From contig JAIOAU010000002.1 in assembly GCA_019873655.1 (NCBI GenBank), positions 151,311 to 215,310 on the forward strand: a stretch of DNA of 64,000 nucleotides, written 5' to 3'. Made by a program: the position numbers and the translations under genes. Source of the DNA: Chloroflexota bacterium. GTDB taxonomy: Bacteria; Chloroflexota; Anaerolineae; Anaerolineales; Villigracilaceae. Shown piece after piece: positions 48,731-57,676 of this stretch (positions are counted from its first letter, which is position 1; each line of letters begins with the position of its first letter). The notes beneath the pieces were generated by a model that did not search any database, was not told the DNA's origin, and saw only the letters and a program-made list of their open reading frames with translations.

Positions 48731-49801
48731 CTACCTCACCTTAAACGGTTGGTACTCCTTCAATTCGCCCATCAACACCTTGGCCAGCAGCCGCGCCTGC
48801 ACCTCGATACAGCGCCGATACGTGACCGCATACGTGAATTCCGGATGCCGAATCGTATCGTTCATGCGCTCCTCGAACTTTTGCAAAAACGTCCGCCGCG
48901 GCCCGTCCTTCAGCCTCCAGGCGCCGAACTCCTCCACAAAATCGTCTCTCGTCAGGATGCGGTTATTGACCAGCGTCAGGACCACCGAATCCACAATCGG
49001 GGCGCGGAACTCCTCCATCAGGTCGAGCGCCAGCGCCGGCTTGCTGTACTGGGTCGAATGCAGAAAGCCGATATACGGGTCCAGGCCGGTCACCTGCAGG
49101 GCCGCCATCGCCTGATGCAGCAGCAGGGTGTACCCGTAAGAAAGCAGGGCGTTGACGGGATCGCGCGGCGGGCGGCGGGAGCGCGTGTCGAAAGTCAGGC
49201 CCGTATCGGCGCGCAGCAGGCGGCCGAAGGCGGAAAAATAGCGCGCCGCGGCCGCCCCCTCCAGCCCCTGCAGACTCCCCCAGGCCGTCCCCGCCTGAGG
49301 CTTTCCCGGCTCGGCGGGCGGCGCGCCGTCGCTTTCCAGACCCTCCACCTGTTTGCCGATTTCTCGCAGCGACTCCGCCGCCGCGGCCACCTCGTCTCCC
49401 TCCACGCGGCGGTTCGTGCGCAGCAACAGCGTCCGAGCGTTATGCACCTTGCCCAGCACAAAGCGCCTCGCCAGCGCGAACATCCGGCGCGGGTCATCGT
49501 GGGCGCGTACCTGCGCCAGCCGCAGCAGGCTGTTGCGCGTCTCGGCCGGGACGACGCGGCCGCGAAACTGGCCGAACGCCGTCAGAAACGAGATGACCGT
49601 TTTCTGGTCCAGCAGCGCCGCCAGCGCCTGGGGGGTCAGGGTGCTGTCGCCGAGGATGACCAGTTCATCCACCTTCACCAGCGGCGTGACGACCTTGCGC
49701 GCCGGCTTATGGGCCTTCTCGTCCGCAGGGACGTGAATGACCAGGGTGTCGCCGTCTTTCTTGACCACGCAATACGGTTCGGTGATGTACAACGTCGTCA
49801 T
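48731..49801 (-). CDS. cas1: CRISPR-associated integrase Cas1
   Basis: The 356-residue protein starts TTLYITEPYCVVKKDGDTL and has the Cas1 core: ILGDSTLTPQAL, DPVNALLSYGYTLLLHQ with the metal-binding region, then GLDPYIGFLHSTQYSKPALA with the catalytic His, and DLMEEFRAPIVDS with the final acidic ligands. It inserts new spacers at the leader end. ATG 49801 overlaps the cas4 stop (ATGA); a longer upstream reading is the cas4 gene in another frame. It is the only cas1 in the window, so it probably serves both effector types. Confidence 0.96.
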   Translation of the reverse strand: MTTLYITEPYCVVKKDGDTLVIHVPADEKAHKPARKVVTPLVKVDELVILGDSTLTPQALAALLDQKTVISFLTAFGQFRGRVVPAETRNSLLRLAQVRAHDDPRRMFALARRFVLGKVHNARTLLLRTNRRVEGDEVAAAAESLREIGKQVEGLESDGAPPAEPGKPQAGTAWGSLQGLEGAAAARYFSAFGRLLRADTGLTFDTRSRRPPRDPVNALLSYGYTLLLHQAMAALQVTGLDPYIGFLHSTQYSKPALALDLMEEFRAPIVDSVVLTLVNNRILTRDDFVEEFGAWRLKDGPRRTFLQKFEERMNDTIRHPEFTYAVTYRRCIEVQARLLAKVLMGELKEYQPFKVR

Positions 49802-50418
49802 CGCGCCTCCCGCATGCGAATCTCCGCCTGGCGGGTCAACTGCCGGGTCTCCCTGGGCAAACAAGCCGGTTCCAGCGAGCAATCGCGGCACTTGTTGTAA
49901 TTCTCCAGCGGCGGCGGGATGCGCTCGGCGCGCGCCAATTCGTGCGCCCGGCGGATGCTCGCCGCCGTCCGCGCCCGCAGTTCGGGGGTGAAGACCACCT
50001 CTTCCCTTCGCCGGGAGCCGAAATAGAAAATGTACCCTTTGGGAATGGCCGCCCCCGTCCGCTCGACCAGACACAAGGCCTGCGCGCACAGTTGGATGTG
50101 GTCGTTCAACCACTTTCCCATGCGTCCCTTCTTGTATTCGATGGGAAGGAGGATCGTCTGCCCGTGTTCGTCCGGCGTTTCCTCGACCACGTCGGCGTAG
50201 CCGGCAACCATCAACTCATCCGACCAAACGTAGACGCGGCGATGGGTGAGCGTCTCGCCCTCGCGGCTGGCGCCGGCGGTATGCGCCTGCTCGTGGCGCA
50301 GAGTCCCCTCCAGCACGTGGGCGTTGACCTCCATCTCGCCGAGAACGTGCATCAAGTAAAAGCGCCGCTCGCAGTATTCCAACTGGTTGAGCATGGAGAT
50401 GGGGAGATAGTCTTCCAT
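49798..50418 (-). CDS. cas4: CRISPR-associated exonuclease Cas4
   Basis: The 206-residue RecB-family nuclease starts MEDYLPISMLNQLEYCERRF, has the catalytic region VAGYADVVEE...LLPIEYKKGR (Asp, Glu and the QxxxY-like helix DHIQLCAQALCLVE), and the iron-sulfur Cys residues in ENYNKCRDCSLEPACLP together with the early Cys. Cas4 trims and selects PAM-bearing prespacers for integration. It is translationally coupled to cas1. Cas4 is typical of type I-D loci but not of Cmr-type loci. Confidence 0.95.
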   Translation of the reverse strand: MEDYLPISMLNQLEYCERRFYLMHVLGEMEVNAHVLEGTLRHEQAHTAGASREGETLTHRRVYVWSDELMVAGYADVVEETPDEHGQTILLPIEYKKGRMGKWLNDHIQLCAQALCLVERTGAAIPKGYIFYFGSRRREEVVFTPELRARTAASIRRAHELARAERIPPPLENYNKCRDCSLEPACLPRETRQLTRQAEIRMREAR

Positions 50419-50419
50419 A

Positions 50420-50468
50420 GGTGGACGATAGATGGTAGACGGTGGACGGTAGACAGTGGATGGCGGTC
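50420..50468. repeat. Heptanucleotide tandem repeat between cas4 and the type III module
   Basis: Seven heptads of RGTRGAY type (GGTGGAC, GATAGAT, GGTAGAC, GGTGGAC, GGTAGAC, AGTGGAT, GGCGGTC) fill the gap between the cas4 start and the upstream RAMP gene stop. Confidence 0.75.
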
Positions 50469-51276
50469 AGGGATGAATCTGCCAGAGGCCGAAATCGGCA
50501 ATTTGCAGTGGATGGGACTCCATAAGCCTCGCGCCCGGGGCCCAGGCGAGGCCGAGAGGGACAATCCGCCTGCCGAACTGGTCTGCCTTCTCAGTCTCGC
50601 GCCCGACCAGGGGTTCCAGCGCTCCGCCCAGGTTCGGCAAGGAATTGCTGTGGGATAGGTGGGCATAGAGGGTTGCTTCGGCCTGCGCCTCAAGGCGCGG
50701 ACGGGGCCCCGTTAAGTCAACCTTCCATCCTGGCCAGAAATTCTGCGCCTCCTGTGGATCATCCTGGACTTGTACTCTTCCCCAGCCGTACGTGCGCTCG
50801 CCGCCCAATTGCAGGCGAGAAAGCGCATCTTTCCATTTCAGAGAACACCCCTGCTGCTCAAGGAGGTAACCCACCAGGTAGACCGGCTCCCCTTCGCGAG
50901 TATAAGGGGCAATGTATTCCGTCTCGTGCAGCGACCCCTCCTCGGCGCTGTTTTGATCGCAGTTCAGAGCGGTGGAGGCGTAGGTGTTCAGATAGCGCCA
51001 GGCGAATTTCTCCACATTTTCCCAGGGCCAGAAGACAACGCGGTCAGGGCGGGTGGACGGATAGAAGTAACTGAAGGCCAGGAACTGACTGACCTGCGTG
51101 CCGACCGTTTGGTAATCGTTCCTGTTTCCATCGCGCGTCAGGCGGGCCGTCAGCGCGCCCCAGAGCGTTTTGCCGGTCACGTAGGGCCGCGTGCGTTGCA
51201 GATTGCCCTGCTTGAACCAGCCCACATGGAGCGGCGCGAGTAGGCGAAAAGCGACATGGTACATCTTCCAGGCCAT
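50467..51276 (-). CDS. RAMP-superfamily protein, Cas5/Cmr3-like, of the type III module
   Basis: The 269-residue protein begins MYHVAFRLLAPLHVGWFKQG, a RAMP ferredoxin-like start, with the YVTGKTLWGALTARL helix and the C-terminal Gly-rich loop LQLGGERTYGWGRVQV. By position and loop type it is probably the Cas5 (Cmr3-equivalent) subunit that caps the 5' handle of the crRNA, but similarity is low and a Csx10-like assignment is possible. It starts directly after the cmr5-like stop codon (no gap) and is the last gene of the type III unit. A heptad repeat and cas4 follow. Confidence 0.7.
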   Translation of the reverse strand: MAWKMYHVAFRLLAPLHVGWFKQGNLQRTRPYVTGKTLWGALTARLTRDGNRNDYQTVGTQVSQFLAFSYFYPSTRPDRVVFWPWENVEKFAWRYLNTYASTALNCDQNSAEEGSLHETEYIAPYTREGEPVYLVGYLLEQQGCSLKWKDALSRLQLGGERTYGWGRVQVQDDPQEAQNFWPGWKVDLTGPRPRLEAQAEATLYAHLSHSNSLPNLGGALEPLVGRETEKADQFGRRIVPLGLAWAPGARLMESHPLQIADFGLWQIHP

Positions 51277-51675
51277 TCAGCCCTCCTTTTTCTGCCCGGC
51301 GTCTTTGGCCTTCGCTCCATAGCGCACGTAGATCAGAATCTGCTCCCAAAGGGCTTTGACCAGCAGGAGCGTATCCAAGTTGCCAGCAATTTTACTGGCC
51401 AGGAAATCAAGCAAAGCCTGCTTATCGTCCGTGGATGGAGGTTGTAAGTTGAATTCTTGAGTTGCGAGCGCGTCCTTCAGTTGTCTGCGAATGATTCCCG
51501 CAATCTTCTCCTCCTTGCCACTGCGAGAAGCAAGAAAAAGCGAGCAGGCATAGACGCCGTTCTCCTGCAACACGCCGAGGGTTTTGGTTGCCAGGGTATC
51601 CAGTTCCTTTGGGTTGCCGCTCTCGTTTACGATTCGCTGCGCCGTTTGGGCTGCCAGTTGGTCAAGGTTGAGCAT
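51277..51675 (-). CDS. Small subunit of the type III complex, Cmr5/Cas11-like
   Basis: The 132-residue all-helical protein (DQLAAQTAQRIVNESGNPKE, ENGVYACSLFLASRSGKEEK, ALWEQILIYVRYGAKAKDA) matches Cmr5 in length, the N-terminal QLAAQ and the central VYACSLFLASR-like helix. Such subunits line the belly of the effector and contact the target RNA. It overlaps cmr4 by 14 bases and abuts the next RAMP gene, so all are translated together. Confidence 0.8.
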   Translation of the reverse strand: MLNLDQLAAQTAQRIVNESGNPKELDTLATKTLGVLQENGVYACSLFLASRSGKEEKIAGIIRRQLKDALATQEFNLQPPSTDDKQALLDFLASKIAGNLDTLLLVKALWEQILIYVRYGAKAKDAGQKKEG

Positions 51676-52549
51676 GGTTCACCTCCCAGGATTTCACCCG
51701 TCCAAAGCCGCGTGTCCCCATCCCGCCGATGCCCAGGTATTCGGTCAAGTCCAGCCCGGCTTTGAGCACATCCAACGGTTGCGTGTGCTTGAGGTTTTGC
51801 GCCGTTGGGTCGGTTTGCGGGAAGGCTTTGCGGTAATCATCCTCTACCACATCGAACCACAGGAAGGTGGCGCGTGGCAGGGCTTCGTAGGTGAAGAGCA
51901 TACCCTCCGCAGCGGCGCCGGTCTTCGGGTCAATGCTGACCGAGGTGCGCACTTCCAGGTTGCTGTTCACAATCTGGGAGAAGAGTTTATCGGAGACCAG
52001 CACGATTCGATTCTGCACTTCTTCTGATACGTTTTGCAGGACAGGCGGCTGCCAGTGACCATCTTCACGCTCCAGCATCAGCCAGCCCAGGTTGAGGCGG
52101 GTTTGGTTGGTCAGGCTATCCGACCATTTGGCTTTATTTTGGTCATTCACCATATGTCCTGCACAGCCGAAATCGGCCAGCGCCGAGGGGTTGGTGACCC
52201 AGGCCGGGCCGGCTAGGGTATGAACGGGGAAGAGCAGCAGACGCGCATCGAAGAGATTGACCGTGCCGGCGTAGCCCCCGCCGCTCTCCTTTGCCGAGCC
52301 GAAGCTGTAGCAGATGGGGCAAGAAGCCTGCCCACAGCCTTTCTGCCCGGCGCACCCCATCTTCCCGTAGCGCATCGCTGCATACTGGCGGATCGCGCCG
52401 GAGAGGGATGTGCCGGGGATTTTGGGCAGGTTGGTGCCCGGCTCACGCACGATGCTCAAATCCACTCGTCCCAGGCGGTAGCCGCCCGTGCCGATATGCA
52501 GCGGGTCAAGCGTCATCAACAGAAAACGATGGAGAGAATAGTTGCTCAT
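51662..52549 (-). CDS. cmr4: Type III backbone subunit Cmr4 (Cas7 group)
   Basis: The 295-residue protein has the Cas7/Cmr4 signature: LMTLDPLHIGTGGYRLGRVD then LSIVRE, with D30 at the position of the target-RNA-cleaving Asp, and KIPGTSLSGAIRQYAAMRYG. A Cys cluster (CAGQKGCGQASCPIC) follows, as in other Cmr4 proteins, and the end is the Gly-rich GIGGMGTRGFGRVK. It should polymerise along the crRNA and cut bound RNA at six-base steps. It overlaps cas10 by four bases. Confidence 0.9.
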   Translation of the reverse strand: MSNYSLHRFLLMTLDPLHIGTGGYRLGRVDLSIVREPGTNLPKIPGTSLSGAIRQYAAMRYGKMGCAGQKGCGQASCPICYSFGSAKESGGGYAGTVNLFDARLLLFPVHTLAGPAWVTNPSALADFGCAGHMVNDQNKAKWSDSLTNQTRLNLGWLMLEREDGHWQPPVLQNVSEEVQNRIVLVSDKLFSQIVNSNLEVRTSVSIDPKTGAAAEGMLFTYEALPRATFLWFDVVEDDYRKAFPQTDPTAQNLKHTQPLDVLKAGLDLTEYLGIGGMGTRGFGRVKSWEVNHAQP

Positions 52550-55251
52550 TTGGCCTCCTTTTGAGAAAGTTCCTTGCCAGTCTTTTCTTTGTGAATCATC
52601 ATGTAGATTTCTAAGGCGTCGCTCATCATGCCGCGTAGCGCAGCCTGTTCCAACACGTCGCTTTGAATTCCGGCTTCTCGGAGCACATCCTGCACGAACT
52701 GTCGGAAGGCCGGGCTGACCTTGCTAGTGCTGCGTGGTTCTTTCCATGCCTGGCGCTTGCTCTCGATGCTGGCTTCTATCTGCTTCACCTGCGAAGTGGC
52801 CAGGCGAGCGCTAAGCTGCGCCCAGATTGCTTCGAGGGATTCGATTTCCTCAAGTAGATAGGGGCGTTGACGCTTTGTCGCCTCGCGCCGCCGACCGTCC
52901 GCATCGTAAATGACCTCGAACCGGCGAGCGGTGGTATCCAGGTATTCAAAGTCGAAGGTAGATGGCATAAAGCCGACCCGGTCGCCTTCATGCAGGTCGG
53001 TGACATGCACCCAGTGCTCGCCATCTGGCCCGATGAACCAGCGGGTACGGTCGGTCGGTTTCCCTTCCACCTGCCAGTAGGGATACCAGAGGTCAGGCGT
53101 TGCGCTATTGCCCATCACCGTGGGGATGTTGAGCGAGATCCGCCGCTCCCCGCTTTGCAAGGTCAGGCAAACGGCGGACGGCCAGCCGCCGGCGGATGGG
53201 TTGCAATTGGCTTTGGAGTGGACCTCCCACACCTGGGTAGCGGCAGGACGTTCCAGCATCCGACGGCCGGTTTCGATGGCAGCGGCCAAAGGCGTGCGAC
53301 GGCCAAAATAGACCACCCCTAAGGTCAACGGCAGGCGGTTGCGCACCTTGCCCATCTCCTGCTCGTACTTGCGCTTGATCGCCTTGACCACCTCCATAGC
53401 CTGCTTGGCCGGCACCAGCGCCATGAAGGTGCGCGGCTCGGCCAGGATGGGAATGACAGGGCGATAAGGTGTATTGTCCGGTTGCGCATTCGCAATGGTC
53501 ACACCGGCCACTTTGCTCGTGCGCTCGCCGTAGCTGGCCGGCGTCCAGAGTTCGCAGGTAGCGCCAGGCCGGAGCAAGTTCTGCAATTTTTCGTTGGCGG
53601 TTTTCTCAAAGTAATCCAGGTTATCGCAGGTGATGAATTTTTCTCCATCCCAGAGCACGCTCAGACGGCGGCCGTTCAGGAGCAAGTCGTAGGTTTGATA
53701 GGCATCCACTCCCGTGGGCATAGAATTTTGCGGCCTGATATGCCAGCGACCCTGAACCTGGGGGATGAGAGGGTTACCCTGTGCATCCTTCTCCTCCAGC
53801 CCTGTCTGCCAGAAGCGCTGTGTGGTCTCCCAGACCCGGCGCAGACGGGCAGGGGAGGGGTTTTTGGGGACACAGCCGTTCGGATTCACTTCGGCCTTGA
53901 CCAGCATGGTTTGCACCATCTCTCCCGAAAGCCATTCATCCAGCCCAAATTGCCCAGCAATGAGCGCCAGGCGACCGTTGACATCGGCGACCTCATCGTT
54001 CCAAATGGTTGTGTCGGGTTGGGACGTTGCCCATCGCTGAGAGCGGTCTGCACGGCGTTCTTCGCAAATATCGCATACATGGCGCTGGAGAGCTTTCTGA
54101 CCGGGACCCTGAGGGCGCAAGCCGCAAACGGTACAAATATCAGCAACCGGTTCTTTCCAATACGACTGGATTGCATTGGGGTCAGAAGTCAAAACATACG
54201 GTTGAGTTGGGAAAGCACCGATGTTGGGCAATTCGTCATTGGACGAATTGGGCCATCCCGGGTCCTGTCCCCACCAGGGAGTTGCTTCCAGCTCGATGTG
54301 CGGCACGATTTCCCCGCCAAGTCTAAGTTCGGATTTGTTCTTTACCGTGCCTTGCGAGAATTCTTGCAAGATAAGGGTTCGTAATGTTGTACCACTGCTG
54401 TCGGTACAATCCGGTAAATTCGGCACATCCGGCACGACATAAACGCTCCCGTTCTCATCCCGATACACTTCGCTGCCAAGAGGATAGGTCACTTCCAGGA
54501 GCGTTTGCACTCTGTTCAGCCCATCGGTCAGCAATTCTTGCCTGGCAAGCAAATCGGGAATGCGAATGGCATTGAGCAGGTACTTCAGCCCATCGAAACG
54601 CACAGCGAGCAGTCGCCAGCGTACATTCTGTGCGTTAGGGACAGTTGCTCCCGTTAGCAACGCGCCGGCAAGCGAAGATTTATACAGCGCGCCGACCAGC
54701 ATTCCCCAACTCCACAAGTCCACTTCATTCATAGGACGGCGGCTATCGGCGACCGTTTGAGCGAATAACTTGCTGATGCTTTCCCGTAGTTCTTTCCGCT
54801 TGCTCTCGATGCTCGCCAAATGCGTCCAAGGCAGTCCCCATAGATTGTTCGTCAACCCGCTTCCAACAGGTTTCTCGAAGCCAAAAGGCGAACTGATTTG
54901 CACGCCAGGATAGGCTTGCTCGCCATCAACAGGCTCTTGCTTATCGAAATGTGCGGTGTTGTGGCAGCGAGAGAGCAGCTGGCCTAAAACATCTTGATTC
55001 CAGGTTCTATCGTCAAGCAAATTCGCAACATTACGCGAGATGTTGAGAAGTACAAAATTGACGCCATTCAAAGTTGGTTGCTTGTTTGCCAGTTCTGTTC
55101 GCGCCAGCGCCTGAGCTCGACTGCCTGGCGCCTGGGTTTGCAAATGCTCTTCGGAACATTTGCGGTAGTCGTGCAGCCAGCCACTCGCTTCGGCCAGGAG
55201 CAGGGCGTTGCGATTATCAGCAAGAATTTGAAGCGATGGTACAGCCGTCAT
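52546..55251 (-). CDS. Type III Cas10, Csx11-type (subtype III-C-like), no GGDD motif
   Basis: The 901-residue protein has an HD pair near the start (H27-D28 in SGWLHDYRKC) and a zinc-binding segment with C373, C376, C393 and C396 (CTVCGLRP, HVCDICEERR), in the order expected for Cas10. I find no GGDD motif anywhere, so the cyclase active site seems lost. Size and lack of GGDD match the Csx11 family of subtype III-C. It should cut DNA through HD if intact but not make cyclic oligoadenylate. It is coupled by four-base overlaps to the genes on both sides. Confidence 0.82.
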   Translation of the reverse strand: MTAVPSLQILADNRNALLLAEASGWLHDYRKCSEEHLQTQAPGSRAQALARTELANKQPTLNGVNFVLLNISRNVANLLDDRTWNQDVLGQLLSRCHNTAHFDKQEPVDGEQAYPGVQISSPFGFEKPVGSGLTNNLWGLPWTHLASIESKRKELRESISKLFAQTVADSRRPMNEVDLWSWGMLVGALYKSSLAGALLTGATVPNAQNVRWRLLAVRFDGLKYLLNAIRIPDLLARQELLTDGLNRVQTLLEVTYPLGSEVYRDENGSVYVVPDVPNLPDCTDSSGTTLRTLILQEFSQGTVKNKSELRLGGEIVPHIELEATPWWGQDPGWPNSSNDELPNIGAFPTQPYVLTSDPNAIQSYWKEPVADICTVCGLRPQGPGQKALQRHVCDICEERRADRSQRWATSQPDTTIWNDEVADVNGRLALIAGQFGLDEWLSGEMVQTMLVKAEVNPNGCVPKNPSPARLRRVWETTQRFWQTGLEEKDAQGNPLIPQVQGRWHIRPQNSMPTGVDAYQTYDLLLNGRRLSVLWDGEKFITCDNLDYFEKTANEKLQNLLRPGATCELWTPASYGERTSKVAGVTIANAQPDNTPYRPVIPILAEPRTFMALVPAKQAMEVVKAIKRKYEQEMGKVRNRLPLTLGVVYFGRRTPLAAAIETGRRMLERPAATQVWEVHSKANCNPSAGGWPSAVCLTLQSGERRISLNIPTVMGNSATPDLWYPYWQVEGKPTDRTRWFIGPDGEHWVHVTDLHEGDRVGFMPSTFDFEYLDTTARRFEVIYDADGRRREATKRQRPYLLEEIESLEAIWAQLSARLATSQVKQIEASIESKRQAWKEPRSTSKVSPAFRQFVQDVLREAGIQSDVLEQAALRGMMSDALEIYMMIHKEKTGKELSQKEAK

Positions 55252-56564
55252 GCTGCACCTCCGTTCGTAGCATTATTTTGTAGATTTTGACACAACTCAA
55301 CCAGTGGGCTGAGACTATCAAAAGACGTTTGGGGATATTCGCTCCGGGTCTGACCACGCTGCAAACTGTTTTTCCACTGTTCACCATATTGGATGTACCA
55401 GTCGCGGAACTTCTTGAATTCGGAAAGGCTGCCACCGCCATGCTGCGCGCCGGTTTGTTTGTATTCGTTGTTGCTCATCAAACCGCCCTCGCCACTCCCT
55501 TTGAAAACGGTTTTGACCTGTCCGTTTTCGTCGAGATATTTTTGGAATTCGACATCTGGCTGCTGGACAGAAAGCGGATTTGCCTGCGAGAAGGTTACAC
55601 CAGTCAGTTTGATGACTAGCCTGGCAGGTTCGGTTTCGGATTTCACAGAGTCTTGTGCCACCCCGAACCCGCTCGTGCGCTTGGCGGAGAAGCCGTAGGT
55701 GAGCATCATCTCTTTGATGCCCTCGGCCACGAGTTGCAAATCTGCGAGGGCCTGCGTGTGGATTTTGCTTTTGGGTTCCCCAATCAGGTCGAAGGGGACG
55801 TAGAGCAGGGAGAACGTCCCCTGCGCGCCGGCGGGGACGCATTCAAACAGAATGGGATTTTTTCCAACGCGGCGTTTGCGGTCGTGCGGGTTGATGATTT
55901 CCAGGCCGGTTTGGGTGAAGAAGGTAGGATAGAAATACAGGCGTCCGGCCTGCCCGCTTTCTTCGCCGCGCGTTTCGCCAAACAGGCGCTGCATTTGCGC
56001 ATCGTCCTGTTTATCATGCCCCAATTGCCAGAGCGCCGCGTACAGGTTGCCTTTCCAGCTAGTCGGGCGTATCATCGGCAGTCGAAAGACTTTGTCCCGC
56101 ACGATGGGGTTGTCTATGATGTAAAACGGATTGTCGTCTTTCGAGATGTAGGGTTTGGCGAGGGTGAAGGTGAACTGGAGGAACCAGGCGCCGAAAGGAA
56201 GCAGCGAAAGGTCAATCTTGGGTTGCTCAAAGGCGCTTTTATAGAAGTCTTCCAATTTCCAGTCGCGCAATTGCTGTAACGGTTTGTCTTTATGAGCCAG
56301 TGTGTCTTTTTGCCAGGTGGAACGGAAACCATCAGCATTTGCTTCTGGGATGGTTGTCAAGAACAGATATACGATAGAAGCATCCGCACCTTTTAACATT
56401 CTTTGATGAATCTCTTCTATCTCTTTTTCCGCCTCTTGGCGAGCGTTTCTGTCCTTCGATTTCCTTGCTTTTTCTAAATTGTCCGCTTGTTGGACAAGAG
56501 ATTGAACATCTGACTGAATTTCTCCGACAATGTGAACGGTGAAATCATAAAACTTGCTCATCAC
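55248..56564 (-). CDS. RAMP-superfamily protein, Cmr6-like
   Basis: The 438-residue protein has a RAMP-like region (IIDNPIVRDKVFRLPMIRPT, then SWKGNLYAALWQLG, similar to the helix after the first strand of Cmr6/Cas7 proteins) and a Gly-containing loop GFSAKRTSGFGVA. An N-terminal coiled coil (about 25-55, rich in K, E and Q) is unusual for the family. It is probably a Cas7-group end subunit of the complex. ATG 56564 or 56561 can start it; the cmr1 stop lies there, so translation is coupled. Confidence 0.72.
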   Translation of the reverse strand: MMSKFYDFTVHIVGEIQSDVQSLVQQADNLEKARKSKDRNARQEAEKEIEEIHQRMLKGADASIVYLFLTTIPEANADGFRSTWQKDTLAHKDKPLQQLRDWKLEDFYKSAFEQPKIDLSLLPFGAWFLQFTFTLAKPYISKDDNPFYIIDNPIVRDKVFRLPMIRPTSWKGNLYAALWQLGHDKQDDAQMQRLFGETRGEESGQAGRLYFYPTFFTQTGLEIINPHDRKRRVGKNPILFECVPAGAQGTFSLLYVPFDLIGEPKSKIHTQALADLQLVAEGIKEMMLTYGFSAKRTSGFGVAQDSVKSETEPARLVIKLTGVTFSQANPLSVQQPDVEFQKYLDENGQVKTVFKGSGEGGLMSNNEYKQTGAQHGGGSLSEFKKFRDWYIQYGEQWKNSLQRGQTRSEYPQTSFDSLSPLVELCQNLQNNATNGGAA

Positions 56565-57616
56565 TCCTCCAAAAGACTGCGCAAGAAATCTTGGGCATTC
56601 GCTATTTTTCTAACCGTGTCTCGGTCAGAATCAAACTCCCGCCAAGAAATAATTTTTCCAAAGTTTTGGATGGTTCCGTGGACTTCTGTGAGCATCTGAG
56701 CGCGGGTGATACCTGAGAACTGTTTTGGCGGTTCTGGTAGCCATCCCCACACGCGCATCGCGCCATTTACATTTTGAGAGAAAAAGATTTTTGATGCCTC
56801 GCGGTCGCCGCTCACCGTGCCGCATACCCAATGACGCAACGCTTGATTGTTTGAGAAAGCGTCTCGAAACTTGGCTCGAATATCATAACGTAAGTTTAAT
56901 GTGGCTGTTATCCCTTCGTCCTTGGTTTGTACTTGAGCGAAAAACATCTCCCGCAAATTCGGCAAACCCTTGTGTTGCTCTGGTTGTTTACTTGCAAGAT
57001 TTCCTAACTGCTTCAAAAAGTTATCTAGCGGGAATGCGCTATTGCCAGAAACATTCTGAATCTCAATCATTCCATAGCCCAGTTGGGTCTTTGCTCCCAG
57101 TCCTGCCTGTCGTTCAATAAGTTTAAGCACGCCCCAAAGAATCACGGGGTCAAACCCTTGATGAAGAGGCACTATGTGCAAAACTACTTCACCGCCGCGT
57201 CCTTGGCGAAAATACCATGATGGTCTATCGGTTGAGCTGTTTTTCTTAAATCGCGTTCCGGTTGGTTGTATACTTCCGCTCTGTCCTTGCAAATTTGCAC
57301 CCCCTGAAACAGAAAGGCGAAAACGTCTGCTCCAGCCCGTGCAGCCGAAAAGTTGACACGCATCGCAGACACCTGCCTCGAGCAAACGGTCACGTTCGTT
57401 TGTTGCTTTGGACTTGCAGTATTTTTCTTCGTCAAACTGACAGGCGTGTTCTGTCGGGTCACACGCATATCCTCCCAGCCCGCGCACGAGGGCCTCGTAC
57501 CACCAGCGCAGGGAGCCGAGCAGGCCGGTTTCGTGCAGGCGGTCGGCGCTTTGGTCCACGCCGCCGGTCCAGAGGGGCGTCAGGGTTCTTAGTGTAATTT
57601 CAAGGGGTTGACTCAT
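56561..57616 (-). CDS. cmr1: Type III RAMP protein Cmr1
   Basis: The 351-residue protein starts LEITLRTLTPLWTGGVDQSA and continues LHETGLLGSLRWWYEALVRG, the diagnostic Cmr1 region, with a Cys-rich segment (CDACQLFGCTGWSRRF) like that of Cmr1/Csm3. It caps the 3' end of the crRNA in Cmr complexes. ATG 57616 is chosen because AAGGAGGA lies just before it; an upstream in-frame start is less likely. It opens the coupled type III unit that runs to 50467. Confidence 0.9.
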   Translation of the reverse strand: MSQPLEITLRTLTPLWTGGVDQSADRLHETGLLGSLRWWYEALVRGLGGYACDPTEHACQFDEEKYCKSKATNERDRLLEAGVCDACQLFGCTGWSRRFRLSVSGGANLQGQSGSIQPTGTRFKKNSSTDRPSWYFRQGRGGEVVLHIVPLHQGFDPVILWGVLKLIERQAGLGAKTQLGYGMIEIQNVSGNSAFPLDNFLKQLGNLASKQPEQHKGLPNLREMFFAQVQTKDEGITATLNLRYDIRAKFRDAFSNNQALRHWVCGTVSGDREASKIFFSQNVNGAMRVWGWLPEPPKQFSGITRAQMLTEVHGTIQNFGKIISWREFDSDRDTVRKIANAQDFLRSLLEE

Positions 57617-57676
57617 CTTTCCTCCTTGCAATCAGAACAAAATGACCATTAGCGTATCAGACTACAGACTATGAGA

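Noticed and set aside
48749..49900. A 383-codon plus-strand frame opposite cas1
   Set aside because: Antisense shadow of cas1.
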